DNA of 64,000 bases from Microcyclospora pomicola (taxonomy: Eukaryota; Ascomycota; Dothideomycetes; Capnodiales). Position numbers and translations under genes: made by a program. The notes under the pieces were generated by a model that searched no databases, was not told where the DNA came from, and saw only the letters and a list, made by a program, of their open reading frames with translations. Shown piece after piece: positions 1 to 10,148 of the stretch. Every line of letters begins with the position of its first letter. Positions within the stretch are counted from its first letter, which is position 1. The stretch is taken from the NCBI GenBank assembly GCA_002786065.1, contig NHNY01000004.1, positions 372,001 to 436,000 on the forward strand. Reading direction: 5' to 3'.

Positions 1-2
1 CG

Positions 3-221
3 CTCTACCTGCAGACGACGGGCACGCGCACGGGGCCCAAAGCCGTGCTGGAGAAGCTCGGCGACGACACCAGCATCACCGCGGACCAGTACAAGATGCG
101 CCTGCAGCTGGTGCTGGAGACGGGGGACCCGCGATACTCGTGGGTGAACTCGAGCGTCTTCGTGGCGAGTTCGGGACGGAACGGGAATATGGTCGTGTAT
201 GATGCTTATGAGCTTTTGTAA
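3..221 (+). CDS. DUF3237 family protein, C-terminal end only
   Basis: The window opens inside this gene. The visible 72 residues read without a stop from the edge to TAA, beginning LYLQTTGTRTGP and including TADQYKMRLQLVLETGDPRY, then WVNSSVFVASSGR. That order (a 'tgtrtG' segment, a 'mRl.l.fetgd.ry.Wln..v.va.G.r' segment and a short tail ending YDAYEL) is the C-terminal half of the DUF3237 beta-barrel family seen in many ascomycetes and bacteria. No enzymatic function is established for the family. The gene ends 114 bp from the stop of the converging oxidoreductase gene. The start, and any introns to the left, lie outside the window. Confidence 0.85.
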   Translation, partial: LYLQTTGTRTGPKAVLEKLGDDTSITADQYKMRLQLVLETGDPRYSWVNSSVFVASSGRNGNMVVYDAYELL

Positions 222-334
222 GGAGGAGAGGGTAATTTATGGTGCGGGATCTTTGGCTTCATGAGTAAATGCTTTCAATGCGACTGCAGCAGAGGGGAAA
301 TTAATTATGTCCAATTATGTAGTGATTTGAGCAA

Positions 335-2180
335 CTAGAACTTTTCCACACTCCGGCCAGCCTTCACCTCCTCGCGCCAAATCTTGCGCTCCTGTACGGA
401 ATTGACGCCTGGACCATCGTACGTACTACCGTACTCGTTACCGGTCGCCCAGTCCTTGCCAGGACCGTCCTTCGTGGCACGACGACGGTACCAGCGTCCG
501 TAGACGAGCAGGTAGTAGAGTCGGAAAGCTAACAGAGAGAATTTATCGCGCTCGAGGTCCTCGGGATACTCGGCGCCAAGATCGACCGCTGCAGCAATGC
601 CTGACATACACGCTACTTCGTGCGCGTTGACCATGGTCCACGACGCGGCGAAGCGGGTGTGTCGCTTTCCCTGCAACAGCCACATCCAAGGGACGACAAA
701 TATATAGTGCGTCCATGAGTGGCAGAGCTGGTGCCACCAGTCTTTGCGAATGATCTTGCTTTCGTCAATCTCGTCGATCGACCAGAGGTGGCCATCGCGC
801 TCCTTGTTGAGGAAGATCGTCTGGAAGACATGTTTATCAAACGGCACATCCGGGGGAAATTGGGCTTGATAGTTCGTGCAGTCGAAGCACATTTCGAGCT
901 TTGTTAGATCTTGAGGGTACATCTTAATCAGGTACATGGCTTTGAAGCTGTCCTTGGCAAATTCGCATCGATCGTTCATGTCGACGTTATTGAGTTTGCG
1001 TACCGCTAGGTCTTCGTTGTAGAAGTTTTCGTAGTGCTTCTCCATGTACTTGTGATCCTGGTGAGTCACGGTGATGTCGTTGGCAAACTTGGCAGAGCCG
1101 AGGATTCTAGACTCAAGCGTCGTGATGGTAGGTGTGAGCAGACGTTTCGCAGTGTCGGTGAGAACACACAGAACAATCTCGTCGTACTCTTCGGTGACCT
1201 CTTCCGCATCAGCGTCTGCACCCGAGCCCCGTCCATCCTCGCCCACCCACGCCGAGTTTGGGTTATGGCCGTCCTTGACCGGCGTCCTCGAGATGATGTT
1301 GACAGATACACCTTTCTTATCTCTCCGCACCACGCGCGTGACCTCCGTTGACAGACGGACATTGACGCCCTTTTTAATCAGATTCTTCCTCCATGTCTCG
1401 TAGAAGTCGCTGAAATTTGGGAACACGACCATTGGCGGCAGGTTCGAAGCCACGCTCGCCTTGTCCGGGGGGTACCACATGCCGTAGGTAGGAGAGGTGC
1501 ACAGTCTCTCCAACACCATCGAAGGGACATCCGGAGCATAATTGCCGGTACCCAGGAAAAGCGCGACCATCGGCAAAGCCACGACGTTTGCAAACTCGTT
1601 ACTGAACCAGAAAAGCTTCACCAGAAGCTTGATTGGCAGCAATGCGAAGAACACCTCGAACCAGCGTACGATCTTGATCATAGTAAAGAACCTCTTTACC
1701 TCCGAAGCGTGCTTCTTCAACAGTATAGTTGGAAAGACGTTGCTCCAGAACTGATCACCCTTGCCGAAGGACACCTGAAGCTTGACGGGGTCGGCCCAGT
1801 ATCCATTGCGCGCAAACATTGTCATGGTGTGGTGGAAGATGTACGATCCACCCTGAACACCCTGGTTGAGCCATGAGGCGCCCGTCTTCTCTTTGTCGAG
1901 GGGAATGCTGAAGGCTTGGCCACCGCAGTAGTCCACGGCATCGACGAGAGTGACATCGAATTTGTCGGGGTGCTCGGCGAGATGGTGGGCACAGGACATG
2001 CCTACATCGCCATGTCAGTCAATGATCCCATAGCGTTGATTCTTTCGTGAGTGTCTCACCAGCAGCGCCAGCTCCCACAATCAGCACTCTCTTTCTCTTC
2101 TGGTTCTCCATGCTCTTGGCCATGTTGAAGCGCGTTTGCGATCCGTTTGACTGCAGGAGGGGCTTGGTTCCGTCTGGCAT
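335..2180 (-). CDS. FAD/NAD(P)-binding amine-oxidase-like oxidoreductase
   Basis: Two exons, complement(join(335..2001,2060..2180)), give 595 aa. Exon 1 supplies the nucleotide-binding start RVLIVGAGAAG (GxGxxG at residues 36-41). A 58-nt GT..AG intron splits the last Gly codon, and exon 2 continues MSCAHHLAEHPDKFDVTLVDA, completing the beta-alpha-beta fold with its acidic end. A hydrophobic stretch near residues 145-190 and aromatic patches near the C terminus suggest membrane association. The layout resembles the flavin amine oxidase/phytoene-desaturase-like group, but I cannot assign a substrate. The first in-frame ATG in exon 2 would lose the dinucleotide site, so the two-exon model is preferred. 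Converges on the DUF3237 gene. Confidence 0.82.
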
Positions 2181-3118
2181 GACAGGACTATGGTGAGCAA
2201 GCTACAGATGGAACATGATCTGATAGGAAGGGCGAGGTATTGAAATGGTCGTCGAGGCGGTGGGTGGAAAGAAAAGGACTTTACTTGATCTCGTCATCTA
2301 CTCATCACCACCGCCGCCGAATGATCTGTGAGGACATTGGCTATACACGAAATGTGGTTGCGATGATGCTGTCATGGATTCCGATTGAGAATAGCTCGGG
2401 CGCCGCTCAGATTGGCTTTTCGGTCGATCGACCAGATCGCGGCTAAGGGATGCACAGACCATGACGAATGCACTCGGAGCTGGATACAGTACATCATTGT
2501 GTAGGCACAAGGTCAAGCCGTAATCGCAGCGGTCCAGACTGTAGGTATTGAGGCACGCTAATTCTTAGAACCTTGTAGACAAGACGGAGCAACTCGTATT
2601 TCAATGTGGTCGCTTTCAGCCGGTCGGCACGCGGAGAGGGCAGATACGGTATGTAGCCTGGGAAAGGATAGAGAGCAGACATAGTAGAACGGCTTATACT
2701 GGCTGAGTGATAATTCCATACAGTTTTTCCTCTTCTTACAACCGTATTATACACCAGATCAATAGTACAGTATGCAGTAAGGTAACATATTCGGCCAGCA
2801 CAGATCGTCGAACCTGGCCTGGGCCAAGAGATTGCTGTGCTGTTGCAGCAGTTCCTAGCATGTCTCGGCCGTCATAGCAGTGGTTCCACTATCCTCATTC
2901 CTGAGTGGTGCTTCAGGTGTGGCATGAGTGCTCATCACTAGAAGTGGTATCATATGCGCTTCGAGCATACCTCTTCCGTTGAAAGCTGACATTGTTCGAC
3001 CTTGCAATGGGCAGTGGTGGAGTCCGCACCTTGGATCCAAGAGTCCGAGATCAGAGTGGAGTGTTGGCAGCGAAGGAAGATCGCAATGGTCAGTATTTCA
3101 ACAGCCCCAGCATGTCTA
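2181..3118. other. intergenic, no gene seen
   Basis: 938 bp between the oxidoreductase start and the COA1 stop. It must hold the oxidoreductase promoter and the COA1 3' region. Only short random open frames occur, with no recognisable protein, tRNA or repeat. Confidence 0.5.
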
Positions 3119-3753
3119 TCATCTCTGAACCGTGACTTTGTCCGCTGTCTCTTGCAGGAATGGATCCTTTCCTTCCGCCTGCAGCAGGGATATCATCTCC
3201 CCTCCCTCAGGCTCTAGCGTCCACGCAACCGTCTCGAACTGTCTTGTGTATTAGCATCTTGATCCACCAGTCGTCTTCAGCTGCCAGCAAGACTCACATA
3301 TCCCATCCTCGTCTTCCTCTCGCTTCGAAACCTCATTTTGCCCTTCCCTCGCGTCCCCTTAACCCAGAACGAGATATCGATCACGCCATGCAACTGGTTC
3401 ATCTCTCCACTGATCCACGGTAATTGGCTTGCGAAGTAGATCTCGTCGCCCAGGATCTCTCGCGCTTGTGGGCTGGTCCGCAGAGCATACATGGTGCTGC
3501 TCACGATCGACGAATTGCTTTTCTGGTAGTTGAAGATGGCGAGAGCGCTGCCGACCATGATCGCGACGAAGACGGGGAGGGTGCGTAGCCATCTGTTCGA
3601 CGAGGCGAGAGAGGGGAGTTCGCGATCGCTACGGCGTTCGAGAAATGGGCCGCTGTTCGGCCCTGGTGCGGCGGTCAGAGTCCGTCTAGATCGCACATTA
3701 TATCTGGCTCTATTGCGGAAGGCTAGAGGCCGTAGTCGTGATCGTGACAACAT
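3119..3753 (-). CDS. COA1: cytochrome c oxidase assembly factor 1 (Coa1)
   Basis: Two exons, complement(join(3119..3238,3298..3753)), 191 aa, close to the ~197 aa of the yeast protein. The N terminus MLSRSRLRPLAFRNRAR is basic and Ser/Arg rich, as expected for a mitochondrial presequence. One transmembrane helix lies at about residues 57-76 (LPVFVAIMVGSALAIF). The conserved Coa1/Tim21-like region follows: LRTSPQAREILGDEI, then a short GVIDISFWVKGTRGKGKMRF block. The 59-nt intron falls after MGY, and the last exon (FETVAWTLEPEGGEM...) restores the usual end of the family; without splicing the frame stops after six odd residues. Coa1 sits in the mitochondrial inner membrane and acts early in Cox1 maturation for complex IV. 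I chose the ATG that begins the presequence; an open frame continues upstream but looks non-coding. Confidence 0.88.
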
Positions 3754-4385
3754 TGTGATTGTGCGGATGCTGTTGAACGCTGCCTTTCGTCTACCGGGAA
3801 CACGAGCAGACTTGGGAGGTCTGATGTTGCTGCCTGAGGCATTAACACTGATTGCACATACCATTCTACGTCTCTCACAGTTAAAGTACATAGCAAATAC
3901 TTCGCCTAGGGAGAAATCATGGTACATCTGTACGGTCCACTATAGTTGCATGCATATCTACAGATCCCAAGATCTCTTGGATTCATGTGCATGCTGGGAC
4001 ATACCTAGAACATCTGCCAGGATTGATCACCATGTCTGCACTTTAGTGAGCATATCTGAACCTCAGTCGGCTGGACCTTGTGTTCTCGCCAGCTTGTAGG
4101 TTCTTGCGATCAGATACCATAGTGTCCTCTCCCGTGGCTTAGCCGACAACCTCATTAAACCACCTCTGGCGTGAGAGTCGGTCTCAGCAACAGGGACACG
4201 GTCTCTGCTCGGTCGAGATCATCCTCAGAGAATGCTTTGACCAGAATCGTAATGATCCCGCGAATATTCAGCCGCAAATACCAGTCTACTCCTTCATACA
4301 GTCATAAGTAAGATCGGCGCGGTCGTCTCGTTGTGGTTTCTTGACGTATCGTGCGCTCACGATAGCCTTGAAAGACGGATGAGCC
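3754..4385. other. intergenic, no gene seen
   Basis: 632 bp between the COA1 start and the LST8 stop, both on the minus strand. Expected to hold the COA1 promoter and LST8 3' region. No convincing open frame or repeat. Confidence 0.5.
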
Positions 4386-5953
4386 TTATCGAGTCTCGGA
4401 GTAGTCGTTCAAGGCAACGCAGACAGCGCCTCGGTGATGGCCATTATACTGTCGTATGACGTTCTTGCTCTGTAGCTCCCACAGTCGGGCATAGTGGTCA
4501 CTACACGCCGTCACGAGATATGCGGAATCTGCAGAAAAAGCACAATCCCATACCCATCGTTGATGGCCGTCGAGTTCCTGCTCAAGCTCCAAAGGTTGTG
4601 GTGGTTCTTGGGAGATGATATCACCATTCTCATCCCGAGGGAGATTGTCGTACGGTTCCAAGTCCATGGCCCAGATTCTTGCGGTGTGATCAGCAGAGCA
4701 GGTTGCTAGATGTCTGACGTCCGGTGAAAGAAGAACGCGAGTGATATATGTTCCATGTGCCCGAAACTTGGTCACTGGCTTCAACTCGGTCGTATCTTTG
4801 TGCGTGACGAGGCGCCAAACATACACAGCACCGTGGACACTGTTGGAGACCGCCGCACAGAGAAGTGAGCCATCAGTCGCAACCGTGACTGATGCTACAC
4901 TCTTATCCTCCTCGGGCACCAGCTGGTGGCTGCACCTGTTCTCACCCAGATCCCAGATGCGCACATTTCCACCTCGATCGCAGGAGACAAGCTCGCCTTG
5001 GTTGGGGTGAATCACAACATCATTGACTGGCACACCGTGGGAATAGTTCCGCTGAATATGACCCGTCCTGGTGTCCCAAATCTTGACAGTGCCTAATTTG
5101 GCGTTAGTCAAATTATATCTGATGGAATTAACGACATCCGCTTCACGCACCATCTTCGGAGCTTGTGACCATCCATTTCCCTTCGCAATGAAACGCCACG
5201 CCGGTGATATTCCCGGTGTGACCCTCAAACGTCAAGACTGCAGCTGGATTGGTCGATTTGATGTCGTAGAGCTTGACAGTGTGATGGCCTGCAGCTGCTA
5301 GGTATCGTTTGTCTGGCGAAATACATAGGCGGTTCACCTGTGAGTCTGGATGTGGTATGGTTCGCGAGCATATACCACTTAAAGCTTCCCAAAATCTAGT
5401 CTAATTAGCACAGTCGACGAAAGCAGTAATTCTCGCACAGAATGGTATCTAGTGTGGCAAATGTAACTGTCTTCGGTATCGAAAAATGAAGTCCAGGTGA
5501 CCTCTCGTTAGATGACCCAGTGATGAGGTCGTCTTCTGGTCCGTTCGCAGCGTGGTGTCCACGTTCATAGCTAGACTGGGGTGACCGAGTCGTGGCCCGG
5601 ATGCTTAGCCTCGGTGCGAACATGTCTCCGAAGTCCTCGAGCTCATAGTTGTCGCAAAACAGTGTCTGCCATCCAATAGATCCAGTCGTTGGTGGCTTGG
5701 ACTGAAGGCCATATCTACTGACTCACTTTGACCAACGAATAGATATTGCGTGGATGCTGCTGGAGACTCGTTCACATGCTTGGCCATGTATATCTCGGAT
5801 CGAGGTGACGGTGAAGACGCAAGGAAAGCGAAGACGTCCTCAAAAGGCACGAACTCACCTTATGGTATGATCGTAGCCAGCTATATATTAAGTCAGTTCG
5901 AGCGATCTAAGCGCCTGTAGAATCCACATACCTGTACACAAGATCACGGACAT
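4386..5953 (-). CDS. LST8: TOR complex subunit Lst8 (WD40)
   Basis: Four exons, complement(join(4386..5092,5151..5395,5859..5880,5932..5953)), 331 aa. The two first exons are only 22 nt each and together give MSVILCTAGYDHTIR, which joins FWEALSGICSRTIPHPDSQ in exon 3: the standard Lst8 start. WD repeats follow, with the family hallmarks RLCISPDKRYLAAAG, LTFEGHTGNITGVAFH, WMVTSSEDGTVKIWDTR, LATCSADHTARIW and GHQRWVWDCAFS, ending VCVALNDYSETR. Lst8 is a seven-bladed propeller bound to the TOR kinase domain in TORC1 and TORC2 and is needed for growth control. The intron between exons 2 and 3 is 463 nt, far longer than any other in the window. The tiny exons were placed by family match and clean splice sites (GTATGT, GTGAGT, GTGCGT). 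Confidence 0.9.
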
Positions 5954-6386
5954 GTTGCTTGCGTTCTTTGATTTCGAGGGATCCGGCTTGCAGCGCAAGG
6001 ACTAAGGCGTCTCCCCTCCGTGAGCACTTTTCACAACTTGCCACAAGATGATTCACGACTACACGGCGCACAAGCTTGCGATGTATTCACGACCGACTTG
6101 CTGCGAGTGCTCGATGATTGTTGGAGTGTTTGGTGAATGGTTCGTCTGGTTGATGCACACAGTAACAGTGTCGACGGCCACACACGAGGCAAGAAGTCGG
6201 TCGTTCTTGGCTCTTTCAGGCAATGATCGGCGGTTTCAACCTCACAACTCCCATATGTGGCTAGACTCTGGTTACAATTTCGGCTTTGGAACGTTCGGAT
6301 CGGCGCCAGCCTTTACTTCAACATCACCTCTTGGAAGAGCAGGAGTACTATCAGCATGAGTCTCGACAAAAGTACCTGACGTGCTA

Positions 6387-6407
6387 TACCTCATCAAGTG
6401 GGAGGGT
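6387..6407 (+). mobile_element. possible fossil of a Ty3/Gypsy chromodomain
   Basis: One frame here reads VLYLIKWEGL, matching the core of chromodomains (YLVKWKGY type), which in fungal genomes most often belong to integrases of Ty3/Gypsy LTR elements. No other part of such an element is recognisable nearby and I see no terminal repeats. If it is real, only an old, heavily decayed scrap remains. A chance match is possible, though by a rough estimate from residue frequencies a match to this seven-residue pattern is not expected in a window of this size. Confidence 0.2.
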
Positions 6408-7890
6408 CTGATGAGATCTGCTCGGACCCGGAAGGAGAAAATTCTGCGCACAGTTACTTACCACCATGATCAGCGCTTAAGCGTGATGGAGGAGTGTTGG
6501 TACAGCGAGAGACTTACAGCCAGAGCTTCTTGAGGCTGATGCAGGAAGCGAGCTTTGTGCCTGGCGTGAGAATGATACAAGCCAACGCAGGAGAGAGGCG
6601 ATCAGGAAGTCTCTAAAATATTTAGTCAACATAAACCGGCAAGACTTTTGGGATCATCCTACAGGTGCTTACCGACTTCGGAGTTGCGGTCGTACTCCGG
6701 AAGAAAAGCCAACAGATCAATGATCAGGTGGACCGAGTTTCCCTCCAATCAGGACTCGATGCTCGAGCGTCTTTGACACTACCGTATCTCTGGCCACGAC
6801 AGTACGATGTTGCTCTATCGCCTCAGGCTTGTCAGGAAGTATTCTGTTTGTTCGTCGCCATCTCTTTCCACACGCCTGCAGCCCACCTTGTGCAGATATC
6901 TGGAGCCCGCAGAGTACTGCAGTCAATGGCGGGGCATGTTATATTCGATCAATGGGTCAGGCTGAAGTGTGTCGGTATGGTCCTGGATACACTTCGTCGC
7001 TGTCATTCGGTTAGCCTGCGGTCAACACTTTAGCGAGCTCAATCTGTCAATGGTCCGCATGAGCGCATCAACACGACATAACTCACGTTCATCAATATAC
7101 CGACCGTACCGACGATCAATATTCTTGTACGCTGTGTGTCCTTGCCTTTCGCGATGATGGGTGGTGCTGGAGAGGTGTCGACGAGGTGTAGTCAAAAGCC
7201 CAAATCCCATTCGACGGAATATGTGCGTCGGCACTTGCCATCGTCGCACAACCCATACCCATACGGGATTTCGAGACATTGTCCCTTTGGGCCCACGATT
7301 GAATGTGCCGAGATACTAACAGATCGCTGCCTCGGCACAGCGGAGCTTTGCTATGACTACCACTCACCCTAGCCTCTGACCATACGGTACTCTCATTACG
7401 ATGGCGGCTACTGGCCTGAGTACCGAAGCTGAAGAACGGATCGTGCATGCCTAGGGAGCTTGGTGCTTCAGCGATCGTGAGGACAAGAGTCACAGTCCGA
7501 CCGGGCCATCAGGAGCTACGGTGTTCGGCGCTGACAGTCAGGGTCTAACTCATATCAGAACAGACATTCAACTCAGCTACACACGATCTTCTCCACGCTC
7601 AAGAGGCAATGCCTTTCATCTTGTGCCATAGCCTGAGATACGGTCAATCTGGCCAAGACGTGCACGCAAAGATAATCACCGACTAGCACTAGCTTCGTGT
7701 ACGACCCGATTCTTGCAGCAATGAGTATTAGTCCCTAGCAGGAGCTGTGATCGACGAGTGTGCGAATGGGCCACAGGACATCTCTAGCGCTGTCGCTCAT
7801 GCTGCTGGTGCTTCCAACGTTCGCTGATACGGGTGAATCTGTATGGTTTACTCGACGCTGACAGAGACGCTAGCAATTTCAGATCTGCAA

Positions 7891-7930
7891 AGCTACCCTG
7901 ATCTACCATGATCTACCAAGATCTGCCGCG
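7891..7930. repeat. 10-bp degenerate tandem repeat (four units)
   Basis: Four consecutive 10-mers of the form atctaccatg (agctaccctg, atctaccatg, atctaccaag, atctgccgcg). They lie in non-coding DNA. Confidence 0.55.
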
Positions 7931-8144
7931 CTAGTCCGCTATGCTTCAGAGGTCGTCCTTTCGTTCACTACGATCCATGCCCTGGAGAGATGGCCGTATA
8001 TACCTCATGATGGGTATGGGAACGTACAGCATGATCAGGGCTATCTTCTCGTACCGGAATGGAATTGGAACGAGCAATTCGTCCCCTCTAACTCTCATGA
8101 TACACAATGGAAAAGCGTATTGCTTCGAAGACAAGCTCGTAATT

Positions 8145-8224
8145 TTCTTGCAACGAGCTCAATATTTGGTACCAGTCACATATCTTCTTGCAACAAGCTC
8201 AATATCTGGTACCACTCACATATC
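8145..8224. repeat. 40-bp tandem duplication
   Basis: Two adjacent 40-bp copies (8145-8184 and 8185-8224), each beginning ttcttgcaac, containing a ggtacca/ggtacc core and ending cacatatc. They differ at three positions, so the duplication is fairly recent. It lies about 250 bp upstream of the start codon of the exon-array gene, possibly in its promoter. Confidence 0.85.
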
Positions 8225-8475
8225 TTCTTACTGTACGTGAGCGATCTCCACAGCGTAGACAGCTAGGTAGGGCTCTCAGGCATAAATAATTCCTCCCGTG
8301 TCTCAACTCGTGCTCTCGTCCAACATTCTCGCATACTCCAAGACCAAGCACAGAACCAAGCTCAAGACCAAGCCCAAGACAAAGACTCTGTGCCACTCCA
8401 AACTGCGAGATCTCACCACGTCACACTCCCGTACCAGACCACCACAGATCAAGCATTACCTCTCGATCTGTCAAA

Positions 8476-10116
8476 ATGCCCACCTACATCAACCCACAGT
8501 GGCTGCAATACGGCAGCAACATGAGCCCCGGGATGACTTTCCCGGAAATGATGGACGAAGATCCCGTACGTCAACTCTCCAGCCCGGTCTCTGTTCCACA
8601 CTGACAAGCGACATAGATCATCCCTGACGCCGCCGTTGTCCTTGAGGACAATGGCCTTGAGACTGCCGGGTTCGATCCCGAGCCATGGGGCAACATGGAG
8701 CAGGTACATCAACCCTTCCTATCTGGCAAAGTATTTGCTGACGAGCAACACAGACTGTCCCCAACTTCGCCATGCCTGGGCATGTTGGTGGTGAGACGGA
8801 GCCCGCAGAGTTCATTCCCGAGCAAATGGACAACTTTCTGGAGGCAAGTCATCCAGTCTTCACCTAGCAAGTTCTCTGTTAATGAGATGTAGGACGACAA
8901 CCTCCCCATGGGGAATAGTTTCGGGAGTGGGATCGCGGCTGCTGGGGGCTATTCCCAGACCATGGACGGCTTCGAGCCAGTGAGTCGTCCCGTTTCTCCT
9001 CAGGTGAATAGCACTGACGAGACATAGAATGTCCAACCCTACCTGCCACTTGATGATGGCATGAACTTTGCGGATGACGGGGACCATCCACAGAACATGA
9101 ACGGCTTCGAGCCAGTGAGTCGTGCCGATCCCCCTCACGCGGATAGCACTAACGAGACACAGAACGTCCTCCCCTACCTGCCATATAGTTATGGGAACGA
9201 TCTCGCGGCTGCCGGGGCCTATCCCGCGCTCGCAAATGGCCTTGAGCCAGTAAGTCGTGCCTCATCCGCTGAAAGCGCTCAACCTGATGAGACACAGAAC
9301 CTCGACCCCAATTTCGGCCTGCCAGCATACAATGCCGGGCCCTTTGCGCCTGCCGGGTCTGATCCCTTCTTCACGGAAGCGGCCCAGCCAGTAAGTTGGA
9401 CACTCACTGCCTGTTTTGTTTCTGCTGACGAGATGCAGACCGACCCTCTCCCTGGCATGCCCGACACCATTGGCAATGCTGATGGGGATGTTGCCATGAA
9501 CGATTTTCATGGAACGGCAGTAAGTCCTGCCGACCTCACAACGGCGTCGCCGCAGCCGCCGCCCGGCTATGTCCATGCCGGGCCATCAAACATGATGGCG
9601 GTCAATCCCGCCAGCCTCACGTTGGCATTGCCGCCGCCGCCGCCGCCGCCCGGCAATATCCCTGCTGGACCGTCAAATGCGACGGCAGCGCCTCTCGCGG
9701 CTCCGACGCGGCGGTCACGACCACAGCGATCTCAGCCTGCGAGCAACGGGGGACCTCAAATACCCACGTTCAGGCTCACGGACAGCTGCCCACAGCTGCC
9801 ATACGAAACTGCGGACGATAAAGTCATCACCAGCTGGCTCGACAAGCATTATCCGCCCACTGCTTTGCCGGACTGGGCCAGTCTCACCGGCGAAGCCAGG
9901 GCAAGGCCGATGATGCTAGACATGTGGGCCCGCGCGCAAGCGTCACGGAGCCTACACGGCGCTCATCCGGTGGCCGATCATGAGAAGCTGCAGACGCCGG
10001 AACGCAAGGCGAGGGGGATACCCCTTTCTACCCTGGCAGCATTCTGGTCAGAGGTCCATCGCAGGGTCGACAAGAGTCGCAGCCAAGTCACGCAACGCGC
10101 GTTGCGAAAGCCTTGA
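8476..10116 (+). CDS. orphan protein built from repeated exon+intron units
   Basis: Proposed exons: 8476..8565, 8617..8703, 8754..8843, 8893..8979, 9028..9114, 9163..9249, 9298..9390, 9439..10116; 432 aa. All seven introns are phase 0, 48-51 nt long, and sit at near-constant spacing, so exons 1-7 are each 29-31 codons. Exons 4-6 share a consensus N(V/L).PYLP...G...A...NGFEP. The protein is acidic and rich in Pro/Gly/Asn at first, then has a Pro-rich repeat (about residues 295-350) and a more basic C-terminal part containing TSWLDKHYPP, LPDWASLTGEARARP and LAAFWSEVHRRVDKS, which may fold. I recognise no domain. Intron 3 uses a GC donor (AG|GCAAGT). Introns 1, 2, 3 and 4 must be removed to keep the frame; introns 5, 6 and 7 are stop-free 48-mers, so the unspliced frame from 9061 is also open. 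The start ATG has a good context (CAAAATG). Confidence 0.65.
8566..9519 (+). repeat. tandem array of ~135-bp exon+intron units
   Basis: Donor sites occur at 8566, 8704, 8844, 8980, 9115, 9250, 9391 and (intron-like) 9520, a spacing of 129-141 bp. The intron 3' ends are alike: CTGACGAGACATAG, CTAACGAGACACAG, CTGATGAGACACAG, CTGACGAGATGCAG. The 5' ends of three read GTRAGTCGT. Exon ends read GGCTTCGAGCCA or a close variant. Exon and intron sequence therefore diverged from one repeated unit; the middle units (8893-9297) are the most alike. Confidence 0.85.
9520..9687 (+). repeat. 81-87 bp Pro-rich duplication beginning with a donor-like sequence
   Basis: Two copies lie inside the last coding exon of the array gene, 9520-9600 and 9601-9687. 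Both encode V(S/N)PA(D/S)LT..(S/L)PxPPPG...AGPSN. The first begins GTAAGTCCTGCC, like the introns upstream; the second begins GTCAATCCCGCC, where the donor is lost. A GCC/CCG run encodes the Pro stretch. Confidence 0.75.
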
Positions 10117-10148
10117 TCGTGGACCGGCGTCAGGCGTTATGGGCAGCA

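Larger units (their letters stand above)
5954..8475. other. long non-coding stretch with scattered repeats
   Basis: 2.5 kb between the LST8 start and the exon-array gene. No open frame here looks like a protein by composition or motif. It holds a short chromodomain-like peptide (6387-6407), a 10-bp degenerate repeat (7891-7930), a 40-bp tandem duplication (8145-8224), and a leader rich in CCAAG/CAAGAC words (about 8338-8390) just before the next gene. Confidence 0.5.

Noticed and set aside
5405-5850. Two open frames inside the long LST8 intron
   Set aside because: They do not match Lst8 sequence and splicing around them restores the family N terminus exactly.
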